This document shows positions 1 to 7,847 of a stretch of DNA of 64,000 bases, one piece after another. The stretch covers positions 1-64,000 of the forward strand of contig JASLCG010000029.1 of the NCBI GenBank assembly GCA_030151885.1. Direction: 5' to 3'. The notes below the pieces were generated by a model. It was not told the origin of the DNA and ran no database searches. It worked only from the letters and a program-made list of their open reading frames with translations. How positions within the stretch are numbered: the first letter of the stretch is position 1; each line of letters opens with the position of its first letter. Position numbers and translations under genes: made by a program. This stretch comes from Bacteroides sp. (GTDB taxonomy: Bacteria; Bacteroidota; Bacteroidia; Bacteroidales; Bacteroidaceae).

Positions 1-19
1 TTTACCTTATGTAAACTAG

Positions 20-604
20 ATGAAAAAGAAAAGTGTATTAAGAGAATTTATAGTTTGGGTTAAAAGATTTAGACAACGTAAAGGGTATGGAGTACACTCC
101 CCTTTTGCTTTTAATTTTATTACACAAGTCCTTTATGAGAAAGGATTCTATTATAAGTATGAAGATATTTCAGCTTTAGCAAAAAAAAATAATGAGCCTG
201 TAAAGTATTATAAGCTGCTATTTAGATTAGTAAATTATAATCAACCCAATAAATTATACTGTACTGCTTCATATAAAAAACTTGAGCCTATATTTAGATG
301 GGCTAAAGCAGACATTGATGTATCTTATAATATAAATACATCATATGGAGTAGATTTTTTATATATTGCTCCAGATCAATTTGGTAATATTCAAGAGAAT
401 ATAGAGACTATTTATGAACAAATTACCTCTAAATCAATTTTAGTAATATACGGTATAGGATCTTCAAAGAAAGCATTGAACTACTGGAGGCAATTGATAA
501 TGCATAAGGGTGCTGGTATATCTTTTGATTTGTATGACTTTGGAATTCTATTTTTCGATAAAAAATTAAATAAACAAGACTATATAGTCAATTTTGAATT
601 TTAA
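20..604 (+). CDS. Degenerate class I methyltransferase-like protein
   Basis: The 194-residue protein has the ends of a Bacteroidetes family of O-methyltransferase-like proteins. The N-terminus carries a basic helix followed by GYGVHSPFAF (about residues 23-32), and the C-terminus carries a DLYDFGILFF-type strand pair (about 170-180). In the family the middle holds a SAM-binding loop of the type EIGxxxG. Here the equivalent stretch after LVNYNQP (about 71-77) reads KLYCTASYKK and has no glycine-rich loop, so SAM binding and catalysis are doubtful. It lies directly upstream of the cobalamin adenosyltransferase gene on the same strand (29-base gap). The family link is from memory of family signatures; loss of activity is inference. 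The start follows no visible ribosome binding site, as is usual in this phylum. Confidence 0.6.
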   Translation: MKKKSVLREFIVWVKRFRQRKGYGVHSPFAFNFITQVLYEKGFYYKYEDISALAKKNNEPVKYYKLLFRLVNYNQPNKLYCTASYKKLEPIFRWAKADIDVSYNINTSYGVDFLYIAPDQFGNIQENIETIYEQITSKSILVIYGIGSSKKALNYWRQLIMHKGAGISFDLYDFGILFFDKKLNKQDYIVNFEF

Positions 605-633
605 GAGTACAATTTTAATATAAATTCTTTACT

Positions 634-1197
634 ATGAAAAAAAGCATTGTTTATACAAAAACTGGAGACAAAGGTAAGACTAGTCTTATTGGTGGAACTC
701 GTGTAGAAAAATATAATATTAGGTTAGAGGCATATGGTACTATTGATGAATTAAATTCACATGTAGGACTATTATCTGCTTATATGAGTAATGAAGAAGA
801 TAAAAACTTTTTATTAAAAATACAGAATAAATTATTCGATGTAGGGTCTCACTTAGCAACAGATCAAAGTAAAGTAAATTTGCATAAAACAAGTGTAATT
901 CTTGAATCTGAGATAGAAGAAGTTGAACTGTATATAGATAAAATGGATAATGAACTACAGCCATTAAAAAATTTCGTATTACCAGGAGGTTCTATCTCTT
1001 CTGCACAAGCGCATGTTTGTAGAACCGTTTGCAGAAGATCTGAAAGAAGAATATTAGAATTGGCAGATGTAGTACAAATATCACCAGAATTATTAGCCTA
1101 TGTAAATAGATTATCTGATTTTTTCTTTATATTATCGCGAAAATTGAATAAGGACGAAGGAAAAAGCGAAATTTTGTGGGATACAAATTGCAAATGA
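634..1197 (+). CDS. Cob(I)alamin adenosyltransferase, PduO type
   Basis: This enzyme transfers the adenosyl group of ATP to cob(I)alamin to make coenzyme B12. The 187 residues match a full-length PduO-type ATR. The N-terminal ATP-binding signature [14 protein letters not shown] is at residues 8-21, followed by [11 protein letters not shown] (30-42), the VLPGGS loop (115-120) and the [10 protein letters not shown] helix (about 129-139). [10 protein letters not shown] (156-165) matches the conserved segment near the cobalamin site. Expected fold is a trimeric five-helix bundle in the cytoplasm. No corrin synthesis genes are nearby, so it probably serves salvaged cobamide. No cobalamin riboswitch was recognised upstream. 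Confidence 0.93.
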   Translation: MKKSIVYTKTGDKGKTSLIGGTRVEKYNIRLEAYGTIDELNSHVGLLSAYMSNEEDKNFLLKIQNKLFDVGSHLATDQSKVNLHKTSVILESEIEEVELYIDKMDNELQPLKNFVLPGGSISSAQAHVCRTVCRRSERRILELADVVQISPELLAYVNRLSDFFFILSRKLNKDEGKSEILWDTNCK

Positions 1198-1217
1198 TAT
1201 ATATTATCCTATATTTG
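1187..1217 (+). promoter_or_regulatory. Promoter of the DUF2795 gene
   Basis: A TATATTTG box at 1210-1217 matches the Bacteroidetes -7 consensus TAnnTTTG. A TTG at 1188-1190 lies 19 bases upstream, the expected -33 position. The predicted start is near 1224, leaving a leader of about 45 bases before the ATG at 1268. Confidence 0.6.
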
Positions 1218-1267
1218 TGCGCTTAATATAGAAAATTAACAAGTAAAATTATAATAAACTAAAACTT

Positions 1268-1489
1268 ATGTATTGGACATTAGAATTAGCATCAAAGTTA
1301 GAAGATGCTCCTTGGCCAGCAACTAAAGACGAGTTGATTGATTACGGAATGCGTTCTGGAGCACCTCTAGAAGTTATTGAAAATCTTCAAGAAATAGAAG
1401 ACGAAGGCGAAGTATATGAAAGTATTGAAGATATTTGGCCTGACTATCCTAGTAAAGAAGATTTCTTATTTAATGAGGACGAATATTAA
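1268..1489 (+). CDS. DUF2795 domain small acidic protein
   Basis: A 73-residue, strongly acidic protein that starts MYWTLELASKLEDAPWPATK and contains the helix pair of the DUF2795 family (ELIDYGMRSGAPLEVIENLQEI, positions 23-44). Bacteroidetes commonly encode a stand-alone copy of this size; its molecular role is unknown to me. It has its own promoter (box at 1210-1217) and a strong hairpin terminator just after the stop codon, so it is probably expressed as a short monocistronic mRNA. The family assignment rests on sequence recall; no function is claimed. Confidence 0.85.
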   Translation: MYWTLELASKLEDAPWPATKDELIDYGMRSGAPLEVIENLQEIEDEGEVYESIEDIWPDYPSKEDFLFNEDEY

Positions 1490-1511
1490 TTGTATTCTCT
1501 AATAGTTAAAT

Positions 1512-1550
1512 AAAAATAGGCGATAATATATATTATCGCCTATTTTTGTA
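1512..1550 (+). terminator. Hairpin terminator after DUF2795 gene
   Basis: A perfect 17-bp stem (1512-1528 with 1531-1547) has a two-base loop and A- and U-rich flanks, so it could end transcription in either direction. It lies 22 bases after the DUF2795 stop codon. Confidence 0.88.
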
Positions 1551-1624
1551 TTTTAAAATTATAAGTCATTAGGATTGTGTATTATTTATGAACTTATATA
1601 GTATTTATAATATAAAAAGCGATT

Positions 1625-2212
1625 ATGAGAAAGAAAATTGTATTATTACTAGTTACTATGTTTGCTTTAGTATCTCCTAGCTTTGGACAAATCAAACTAG
1701 GAGTTAAAGGAGGTATTAATGTGACAGATTTATCATTTAAAAATGTAAGTGATAATTTTAAAGCAACTAATAGAGTTGGTTTTTCATTAGGTCCAGTAGT
1801 AGATTTTAAAGTTCCTATCTTAGGTTTTGGATTAGATGCAGCATTTTTACTGTCTTTTAAAAGTGCTAAAGTAGAGGCAGACAATACTGAAAAAAACATG
1901 AATCAAGCAGGTATAGATATTCCAATTAACATTAAGTACAACTTTGGATTATCAAGTATTTTAGGCTTTTATCTTGCTGCTGGTCCGGATTTCTTTTTCA
2001 ACTTAAGTAAGAGTCAAAAGTTCCAAGATGTAAAGTTTAAAAAAGAAAACTCGCAAGTGGGCTTAAATTTAGGTGGTGGTTTTACTATTCTTAAGCATTT
2101 ACAAATAGGTGCAGCATATAATATTCCATTAAGCAAATCTGGCAAAAACAATGCAAATGGATGGTCTTACAAAGCAAAAAGCTGGGACATATCGGCAATA
2201 TACTTCTTTTAA
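1625..2212 (+). CDS. Porin-family outer-membrane beta-barrel protein
   Basis: The 195-residue protein has a signal peptide (MRKKIVLLLVTMFALVSPSFGQ, cleavage after about residue 20), then alternating amphipathic strands rich in Gly and aromatic residues (KLGVKGGINV, VGFSLGPVVDF, YNFGLSSILGFYLAAGPDFFF). It ends in AIYFF, the C-terminal aromatic signal typical of barrels. This matches the small OMP_b-brl_2 type barrels common in Bacteroidetes, with about eight strands predicted. Its ligand is unknown. It stands alone between two terminators. Confidence 0.85.
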   Translation: MRKKIVLLLVTMFALVSPSFGQIKLGVKGGINVTDLSFKNVSDNFKATNRVGFSLGPVVDFKVPILGFGLDAAFLLSFKSAKVEADNTEKNMNQAGIDIPINIKYNFGLSSILGFYLAAGPDFFFNLSKSQKFQDVKFKKENSQVGLNLGGGFTILKHLQIGAAYNIPLSKSGKNNANGWSYKAKSWDISAIYFF

Positions 2213-2228
2213 ATAGACTTTGAGTAAG

Positions 2229-2301
2229 TTGCCGACACACTTCAAGTATATCGGCAATCTACCTTTGTTTCATTGCCGATAAACCTCAGGCTTGTCGGCA
2301 A
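2229..2301. repeat. Palindromic repeat array A (22-base half-site spacing)
   Basis: Four 7-mers alternate in orientation: TTGCCGA at 2229, TCGGCAA at 2251, TTGCCGA at 2273 and TCGGCAA at 2295. Every gap is exactly 15 bases. This gives two 29-base palindromic units (2229-2257 and 2273-2301) with a 44-base period. The 15-base spacers are themselves partly symmetric (CTTCAAG, CCTCAGG at their centres). Mismatches in the + strand stems are often C-A, so the minus-strand RNA would pair better through G-U. The same architecture recurs at 44930-45002. Confidence 0.85.
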
Positions 2302-2390
2302 CATAGAATAAGCCTGCCTTAGATGCTAAATATCTAACATATGGTATTGAGTTTACGATAATCTATATGTCTATGACTTTAGATGATATT

Positions 2391-2443
2391 ACATAAAAAA
2401 AGAGCAGTGATAGCTAGCTACTATCACTGCTCTTTTTTTATGT
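2391..2443. terminator. Bidirectional terminator
   Basis: A perfect 23-bp stem (2391-2413 with 2421-2443) contains seven A on one side and seven T on the other, around a 7-base loop. It lies 8 bases downstream of the lpdA stop codon (minus strand) and can also stop transcription from the barrel gene on the plus strand. Confidence 0.93.
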
Positions 2444-2450
2444 AAATATA

Positions 2451-3800
2451 TTATAGAACGTCTTTAAATATTTCTCCAACAGTTGGATGTGGGAATACTA
2501 ATTTATTCCATTCAGAAACGGTCAACTTATAGTTTATAGCCATGGCTGCTAATGTAATTACTTCTGAAGCAGGATTTCCTACTAGATGTACACCAAGTAT
2601 TTGTTGAGTTTCTTTATTAAATAAAAGTTTACAAAGACCATTTATACCCTCATTTTCAGCAACAAAACGACCAGAAAAAGTCATTGGAATAGCTCTTTTT
2701 ACGAAATTAACACCCTCGTCTATAAGCTGTTGTTCTGTTTTTCCTACTCCTGCAATTTCTGGATTCGTATATACAATACTTGATATAGCAGAGTAATCTA
2801 TAGAATCAGGAATATTAGTTATTGTGTTAACAGCAACTTCAGCTTCTCTTATCGCTGTATGAGCTAAAAGTGATTTACCATTAGCGTCACCACAAATATA
2901 TATATTTGGATTACTTGTTTGAAGTTTGTTATTTACGATGTAAAGTCCTTTTTCACTTTTAGTTAAGTTTAGATTTTCTAGCCCAAAATGATTAATATTA
3001 GCCTTTCTTCCAACACTAAGAAGTAGTTTGTCTGTCATAATATAAGACTCTTCTCCTCTACAAGAAACCATTATTTTGATTTGATTGTTTTCGGGTGAAA
3101 CCTCTTCAACTTTAGTCTCGAGTAAAAACTTAATTCCTTTTTTAATATACTCTGAGCGTAAGTACTCTGCAGCTTCTTTATCAAATGGTGGTAGTATTTC
3201 ACCAAGCATTTCAATAACAGTAACTTCAACACCTAAGCTATTATAATAGGATGCAAACTCTAGCCCTATAACTCCACCACCAACTATAGTAATATGTTTA
3301 GGTAATTCTTTAGCATCTAAAGCTTGAGCATGGGTCCAATAATCAATGCTTTCTAACCCTTTTATGGGGGGAATAAATGTAGATGAACCAGTTGCGATTA
3401 TAAGTTTATCAAATGTGTACACTTCACCATTACAGGTAATTGATGTAGAGCTTGTAAGGTTAGCATCACCCTCAATTACTGTAACTCCGGCAGATGCTAC
3501 TTTAGCTTTAACACCAAGCACTAATTTTCTAACAACTTTGTTTTTTCTAGAAATTAATCTATTTACATTAACTTCAGCTTGCTCTACCTTAATCGCATAC
3601 TTATCTGCACTTTTGGTATTATCATATAATTTAGCTGTATATAAGAGTGTTTTTGTAGGAATACAGCCTTCGTTTAAACACACACCACCTAGTTTGTTCT
3701 TTTCAAATAAAATGGTTTTTAAATTACTTTTACCAGCTTGTTCAGCAGCAGTGTATCCAGCTGGGCCACCTCCAATAATGGCTAATTGATAATGATTCAT
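2451..3800 (-). CDS. lpdA: Dihydrolipoyl dehydrogenase (E3)
   Basis: This flavoenzyme reoxidises dihydrolipoamide of 2-oxoacid dehydrogenases or the glycine cleavage system with NAD+. The 449 residues show the FAD Rossmann motif GGGPAGYTAAE (10-20), the redox disulfide C41-LNEG-C46, an NAD-binding GGGVIGLEFA, the second FAD motif YICGDANG, and the catalytic dyad H438/E443 in HPTVGE. Length is slightly short of the usual 460-475. No E1 or E2 genes are in the window, so the partner complex cannot be named. It follows the PH-domain gene by 21 bases on the same strand and probably shares its transcript. Confidence 0.93.
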   Translation of the reverse strand: MNHYQLAIIGGGPAGYTAAEQAGKSNLKTILFEKNKLGGVCLNEGCIPTKTLLYTAKLYDNTKSADKYAIKVEQAEVNVNRLISRKNKVVRKLVLGVKAKVASAGVTVIEGDANLTSSTSITCNGEVYTFDKLIIATGSSTFIPPIKGLESIDYWTHAQALDAKELPKHITIVGGGVIGLEFASYYNSLGVEVTVIEMLGEILPPFDKEAAEYLRSEYIKKGIKFLLETKVEEVSPENNQIKIMVSCRGEESYIMTDKLLLSVGRKANINHFGLENLNLTKSEKGLYIVNNKLQTSNPNIYICGDANGKSLLAHTAIREAEVAVNTITNIPDSIDYSAISSIVYTNPEIAGVGKTEQQLIDEGVNFVKRAIPMTFSGRFVAENEGINGLCKLLFNKETQQILGVHLVGNPASEVITLAAMAINYKLTVSEWNKLVFPHPTVGEIFKDVL

Positions 3801-3821
3801 AGTATTATTATTTAATGGTTT

Positions 3822-4226
3822 TTAGTCTATATAACTCTCCTTTTTACGTAGTATTGTTTTGTAAAAACTTTCCACATTAGCTGGAGTTAGCCCAATATAG
3901 TTATTATCTTTTGTTGTTAACAAAATATATTTGTAAAGATATTTAGAACCCACTTTAGTAGAGGTTTTAATCTCTATATCAATAATTTCATCAAGATTCA
4001 CTATTCGTTTTTTGCTAAAACGTCCTTTTTTTATAATTAACTCGTTATCAGTAGTTAGCGTATATTCAGTGTGGATTATTTTTTCTATTATTATTATAAG
4101 CATAATACTTAGCAGTGTAGCCAGTATAGATTGTTTAATCCATATCATATATATACATAGCCCAGTGATAATAAGTAGGAAAACTATTTGATGCCATTTT
4201 ACTTTTGATTGAAAAGTTCTATTCAT
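3822..4226 (-). CDS. Bacterial PH domain membrane protein (DUF1200/bPH_4 type)
   Basis: The 134-residue protein has two N-terminal membrane segments (about residues 14-30 and 34-52). A small cytoplasmic beta domain follows (TLTTDNELIIKKG, then IVNLDEIIDIEIKTS, then YILLTTKDNNYIGLTP, ending VESFYKTILRKK). This layout fits the bPH_4/DUF1200 family of short PH-like proteins. The role is unknown. It is divergent from nadB and immediately upstream of lpdA on the minus strand; a functional link to lpdA is not implied by the sequence. Confidence 0.7.
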   Translation of the reverse strand: MNRTFQSKVKWHQIVFLLIITGLCIYMIWIKQSILATLLSIMLIIIIEKIIHTEYTLTTDNELIIKKGRFSKKRIVNLDEIIDIEIKTSTKVGSKYLYKYILLTTKDNNYIGLTPANVESFYKTILRKKESYID

Positions 4227-4303
4227 ATTCTCTATTTGTTGTTATTAAGTCATCTATTTTATCAAATTATTGCAATTTAGTAAATATTCGAGTTACTATT
4301 TCT

Positions 4304-4311
4304 TATTTTTG
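4304..4311 (+). promoter_or_regulatory. Candidate -7 box of nadB
   Basis: TATTTTTG at 4304-4311 fits the Bacteroidetes -7 consensus TAnnTTTG. No clear -33 element is at the right distance. A transcript from here would begin near 4318, downstream of the upstream ATG at 4270, which supports the nadB start at 4360. Confidence 0.4.
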
Positions 4312-4359
4312 TTTTATTCGAGTATTCTTAAATACATTCATTTCTTAGTTTATAAAGTT

Positions 4360-5940
4360 ATGATTAAAAAATACGACTTCCTTGTTATAGGTTCTGGCAT
4401 TGCAGGAATGAGTTATGCCTTAAAAGTTGCAGATAAAGGAAGGGTTGCTTTAGTTTGTAAAACTAAATTGGAAGAAGCTAACACTTATTATGCACAAGGT
4501 GGCATAGCTTCTGTAACTGATACTATAGTAGATAATTTTGAAAAGCATATTCAAGATACATTAATTGCAGGAGACTGGTTGAGTGATAGATATGCTGTTG
4601 AAAAAGTTGTTAGAGAAGCCCCTTCTCAAATAGAAGAACTCATAAGCTGGGGGGTAGAGTTTGATAAGAACGAAGACGGTCAATATGATCTTCATAGAGA
4701 AGGTGGCCACTCCGAGTTTAGAATATTACACTATAAAGATTGTACAGGAGCAGAAATTCAAAATAGCTTGATAAGGGCTGTAGTGTCGCATCCTAATATA
4801 GATGTTCTTGAGGAGCATTTTACGATTGAAATACTAACACAGCATCATTTAGGAAAACATGTAACAAGACAAACTACTGACATTGAATGTTATGGAGCCT
4901 ATATTTTAAATCCTACAAATAAGCAAGTTGATACTTATCTGGCGAAAGTAACTTTGATGGCTACAGGAGGTTGTGGAGCTGTATATCAAACAACAACTAA
5001 TCCTTTAGTTGCCACAGGAGATGGAATTGCTATGGTTTATAGAGCTAAGGGAACAGTTAAAGATATGGAGTTTATTCAGTTTCACCCAACGGCTTTATAT
5101 AATCCAGGAGATAGGCCTTCTTTCCTTATAACAGAGGCTATGCGTGGGTATGGAGCTGTATTACGGACTCAAGATGGCAAGAAGTTTATGTATAAGTATG
5201 ACAAAAGACTCTGTTTAGCCCCTAGAGATATCGTAGCACGTGCTATTGATAGTGAAATGAAAAGCAGAGGTGATGATTTTGTTTTCTTGGATGTTACACA
5301 TAAAGATGCACAAACAACAATAAAACACTTCCCTACTATATATGAAAAGTGTTTAAGTTTAGGTATTGATATTACTAAAGAATATATTCCTGTAGCACCT
5401 GCAGCCCACTATTTGTGTGGTGGAATAGAAGTAGATTTGGATGGACAGTCTTCAATTAAAAGACTTTATGCTATAGGAGAGTGTTCTAAAACAGGCTTGC
5501 ATGGAGGAAATAGATTGGCTTCGAACTCTTTAATTGAAGCTGTTGTGTATGCAGATGCTGCTGCTAAACATAGTTTGGAGCAAATAAGTAAATACAATTA
5601 TAATTTAGCTATTCCTGAATGGGATGCTGGAGGTACCTACTCTCCTGAAGAGTTAGTCTTAATAACTCAAAGCTTGAAAGAGGTTAATCAAATAATGAGT
5701 ACTTATGTGGGGATAGTAAGGAGTAATTTGAGGTTAAAAAGGGCATGGCAAAGATTAGATATTCTATACGAAGAGACAGAAGAATTGTTTAAGAGGAGTA
5801 CGGTTACTCGAGAAATTTGTGAGTTAAGGAATATAATAAATGTAGGGTATCTTATTATGCGTCAGGCCATAGAAAGAAAAGAAAGCAGAGGTTTGCACTA
5901 TACTATTGATTACCTACCTAAGAAGAAACTATCCTTATAA
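4360..5940 (+). CDS. nadB: L-aspartate oxidase
   Basis: This FAD enzyme oxidises L-aspartate to iminoaspartate, the first step of de novo NAD synthesis. I start it at 4360 (MIKKYDFLVIGSG), giving 526 residues, the normal family length. The open frame extends up to 4270, but those extra 30 codons encode an implausible hydrophobic run and would lie upstream of the probable promoter box at 4304. Motifs seen are the FAD site GSGIAGMSYAL, the substrate-region HREGGHSEFRILHYKD, ATGGCGAVYQ, EFIQFHPTAL, LAPRDIVARAI and the C-terminal GECSKTGLHGGNRLASNSLIEA. No nadA or nadC is in the window. Confidence 0.94.
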   Translation: MIKKYDFLVIGSGIAGMSYALKVADKGRVALVCKTKLEEANTYYAQGGIASVTDTIVDNFEKHIQDTLIAGDWLSDRYAVEKVVREAPSQIEELISWGVEFDKNEDGQYDLHREGGHSEFRILHYKDCTGAEIQNSLIRAVVSHPNIDVLEEHFTIEILTQHHLGKHVTRQTTDIECYGAYILNPTNKQVDTYLAKVTLMATGGCGAVYQTTTNPLVATGDGIAMVYRAKGTVKDMEFIQFHPTALYNPGDRPSFLITEAMRGYGAVLRTQDGKKFMYKYDKRLCLAPRDIVARAIDSEMKSRGDDFVFLDVTHKDAQTTIKHFPTIYEKCLSLGIDITKEYIPVAPAAHYLCGGIEVDLDGQSSIKRLYAIGECSKTGLHGGNRLASNSLIEAVVYADAAAKHSLEQISKYNYNLAIPEWDAGGTYSPEELVLITQSLKEVNQIMSTYVGIVRSNLRLKRAWQRLDILYEETEELFKRSTVTREICELRNIINVGYLIMRQAIERKESRGLHYTIDYLPKKKLSL

Positions 5941-6041
5941 TTATGGTTATACTCTTGTAATATCATGCGCTAAAAAGAATCTAGAAAATGTAATTTACTC
6001 CTTTTTACTTTGTTTTTGTAGTATTTATGACATATTTAACC

Positions 6042-6134
6042 ATGAATACAAAGATTAGTAAAGTTTATACCTTTCAAGGAGTTGATTTAACAATTCGGCA
6101 AGATCATAATCTTAATATGTGGCTAACTTTGTAG
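6042..6134 (+). other. Possible 30-codon open frame in the leader of the nuclease operon
   Basis: ATG at 6042 opens a 30-residue frame ending TAG at 6134, 36 bases before the first gene of the nuclease operon. The peptide (starting MNTKISKVYTFQGVDLTIRQ, ending NMWLTL) has a natural amino-acid mix, but I recognise no family. It could be a remnant of a longer gene, an unannotated small protein or chance. A TAACTTTG box (6124-6131) overlaps its 3' end. Confidence 0.25.
6124..6131 (+). promoter_or_regulatory. Candidate -7 box of the nuclease operon
   Basis: TAACTTTG fits TAnnTTTG and would start transcription near 6138, about 33 bases before the first ATG of the operon. No convincing TTTG or TTG is found 19-21 bases upstream, so regulation may need an activator or the box may be fortuitous. 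Confidence 0.35.
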
Positions 6135-6170
6135 AAACTCTTTCCTATTTAATAGGCGCAAAAAATAGAT

Positions 6171-7826
6171 ATGAAAACATTTAAATTTAGTTTGTTATTT
6201 GTAGTATTATCAATTATATATTGCTGTTCTACAAATCAATTCATTGACTCTGATAGAGAAAAAACAACATCTAAGGGGTTAACGTTTCAAGTAAGTATTG
6301 GGGATGAAAATTTAACTCGTAAAGTTAATAATACCTGGGAAAATGAAGATAAAATAGGTGTTTATGCATGGAGTACAGGAAAGAACCTATCACAAGTAAC
6401 AGTTCATCCAGAAATTTACAATAGACCGTTTGTTTCTAAGGGAGGAAGTGTGTTTACTGTTTTACCAGGAACAAATTCTATTGATTATCCTACACCAGAC
6501 TCCTCGTTAGATTTTATTGCTTACTATCCATATTCCAAAAATAAGTTATTAGAAGATTTTATCTATCCTATTAATATTGCTAATCAAAGTAATATTGATG
6601 AGATAGATTTTTTATTTTCTAACAATTTAACAGGGCTTAATGGGCCATCTAAAAAGCCAAACTTAGTATTTAGACATCAGTTGGCTAAGTTTAGATTAAT
6701 ACTTAATTCTAAGGACGTAGATCTTAATGGAGTTAAGGTAGTTCTGAAAAACATACCTACGGAAGCAGATTTTAATTTAGTTAAAGGAACTATTCTTGCG
6801 AAATCTTCCTCTAAAGATGTAGTAGCAAATGTAAGTTCTAGTTTAAATGAAGCAGAGGCAAATGCTCTACTTATTCCAAATACAGGGTTAGGGTCCGTTA
6901 CTGTTAATATCATTTTACCTAATGGAAAAACGTATATTTGGAAGACTCCTTTAGATTGGAAATGGGATGCAAGTAAAGTATATACTAAAACATTAAATGT
7001 TTTAAAAGATGGTTCTTCAGAGCCTGAAGAGCCACAACCACTACCAAAAGTAGGCTATTTTGAAACTCCGTTAATTTATAAAAATAACTTACCAGTTAAT
7101 GAACGCTATGTTGTAAAGTTGTTATCTGATAATAACCCTAATACTCCAGGAGCTAAGCAGAGAAATTTTGCTTATTTATATGATATAGACCATAAAATCT
7201 CTTACTGGGTAGCATACCCTATGCACCCGTACTATTTAGCAGGAAGTGTAGGAAGGAATGGGACATGGACTTTTGATCCAGAGTTAGATAGTAAATTCCA
7301 AGTTAATTTAAAGTCTGGCTATATAGACTGGTTTAATGGAATGAAGCCTAGTCATGATAGAGGACATCAAATAGCTAGTGGTGATAGACAAAGAAATGCT
7401 GAAATGAATAATCAAACTTTTTATTCACCCAATGTAACACCTCAACAATCGGGTCTTAACCAAAAAATTTGGCAACAATTAGAGGATAGAATACAAGGTT
7501 GGACCAAAAGTAGTAAAGATACAATTTACGTTGTAACAGGTGCAGGTTTTACTGAAGGTAAAAAAATTGAAAAGGCTCCAAGTGGAAAGAAGGGTGCAAA
7601 TAATCCTAAAGCATCTGTTCCTCATTATTATTATAAAGTGTTGGCTCAGAAAAAAGGAGAACAATATAGAACAATAGGTTTCTTTTTTGAGCACCGAGAC
7701 TATACTGGTGACAATAATATTGATAAGTATAGATTTAGCGTTAAAGAAATTGAAGATAAAACTGGTTTTAGTTTTTTTCCAGGTCTTCCAGATCCTAAAG
7801 TAAAAGAGCAAAATTCAATGTGGTAA
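6171..7826 (+). CDS. Fimbrillin-like / DNA-RNA non-specific endonuclease fusion lipoprotein
   Basis: Predicted surface or periplasmic lipoprotein of 551 residues. A signal peptide ends in a lipobox-like IIYCCS (about 16-21). Residues about 35-285 resemble Mfa-like fimbrillin domains (DKIGVYAWSTG, LDFIAYYPYS, LVFRHQLAKFRL, WKTPLDWKWDASKVYTKTL). After a short Pro/Glu linker, residues about 295-551 form a NUC-family endonuclease. It has the DRGH motif with general base H399, then NVTPQ and N430, which sits 31 residues after the histidine exactly as the metal-binding Asn does in EndoG-type enzymes, then W and LE. Expected activity is metal-dependent cleavage of DNA and RNA. It is the first gene of an eight-gene run, with a close paralogue 21 bases downstream. 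The fusion architecture is seen directly; surface location is inferred. Confidence 0.85.
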   Translation: MKTFKFSLLFVVLSIIYCCSTNQFIDSDREKTTSKGLTFQVSIGDENLTRKVNNTWENEDKIGVYAWSTGKNLSQVTVHPEIYNRPFVSKGGSVFTVLPGTNSIDYPTPDSSLDFIAYYPYSKNKLLEDFIYPINIANQSNIDEIDFLFSNNLTGLNGPSKKPNLVFRHQLAKFRLILNSKDVDLNGVKVVLKNIPTEADFNLVKGTILAKSSSKDVVANVSSSLNEAEANALLIPNTGLGSVTVNIILPNGKTYIWKTPLDWKWDASKVYTKTLNVLKDGSSEPEEPQPLPKVGYFETPLIYKNNLPVNERYVVKLLSDNNPNTPGAKQRNFAYLYDIDHKISYWVAYPMHPYYLAGSVGRNGTWTFDPELDSKFQVNLKSGYIDWFNGMKPSHDRGHQIASGDRQRNAEMNNQTFYSPNVTPQQSGLNQKIWQQLEDRIQGWTKSSKDTIYVVTGAGFTEGKKIEKAPSGKKGANNPKASVPHYYYKVLAQKKGEQYRTIGFFFEHRDYTGDNNIDKYRFSVKEIEDKTGFSFFPGLPDPKVKEQNSMW

Positions 7827-7847
7827 AGTAATTCTAATAATTACAGT

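Noticed and set aside
2192..2198. An extra TCGGCAA at the end of the barrel gene as part of array A
   Set aside because: It is 37 bases from the array and out of the 22-base phase. Other isolated TTGCCGA or TCGGCAA occurrences (near 6095 and 24393) also exist, so it is probably chance.
4270..4359. N-terminal extension of NadB from the ATG at 4270
   Set aside because: The extra residues are a Phe/Tyr/Ile-rich run not seen in the family, and a -7 box lies inside this stretch.
6042..6134. Phage antirepressor (KilA-N or Bro-N) remnant
   Set aside because: The 30-residue peptide is too short and shows no diagnostic motif; resemblance was only superficial.
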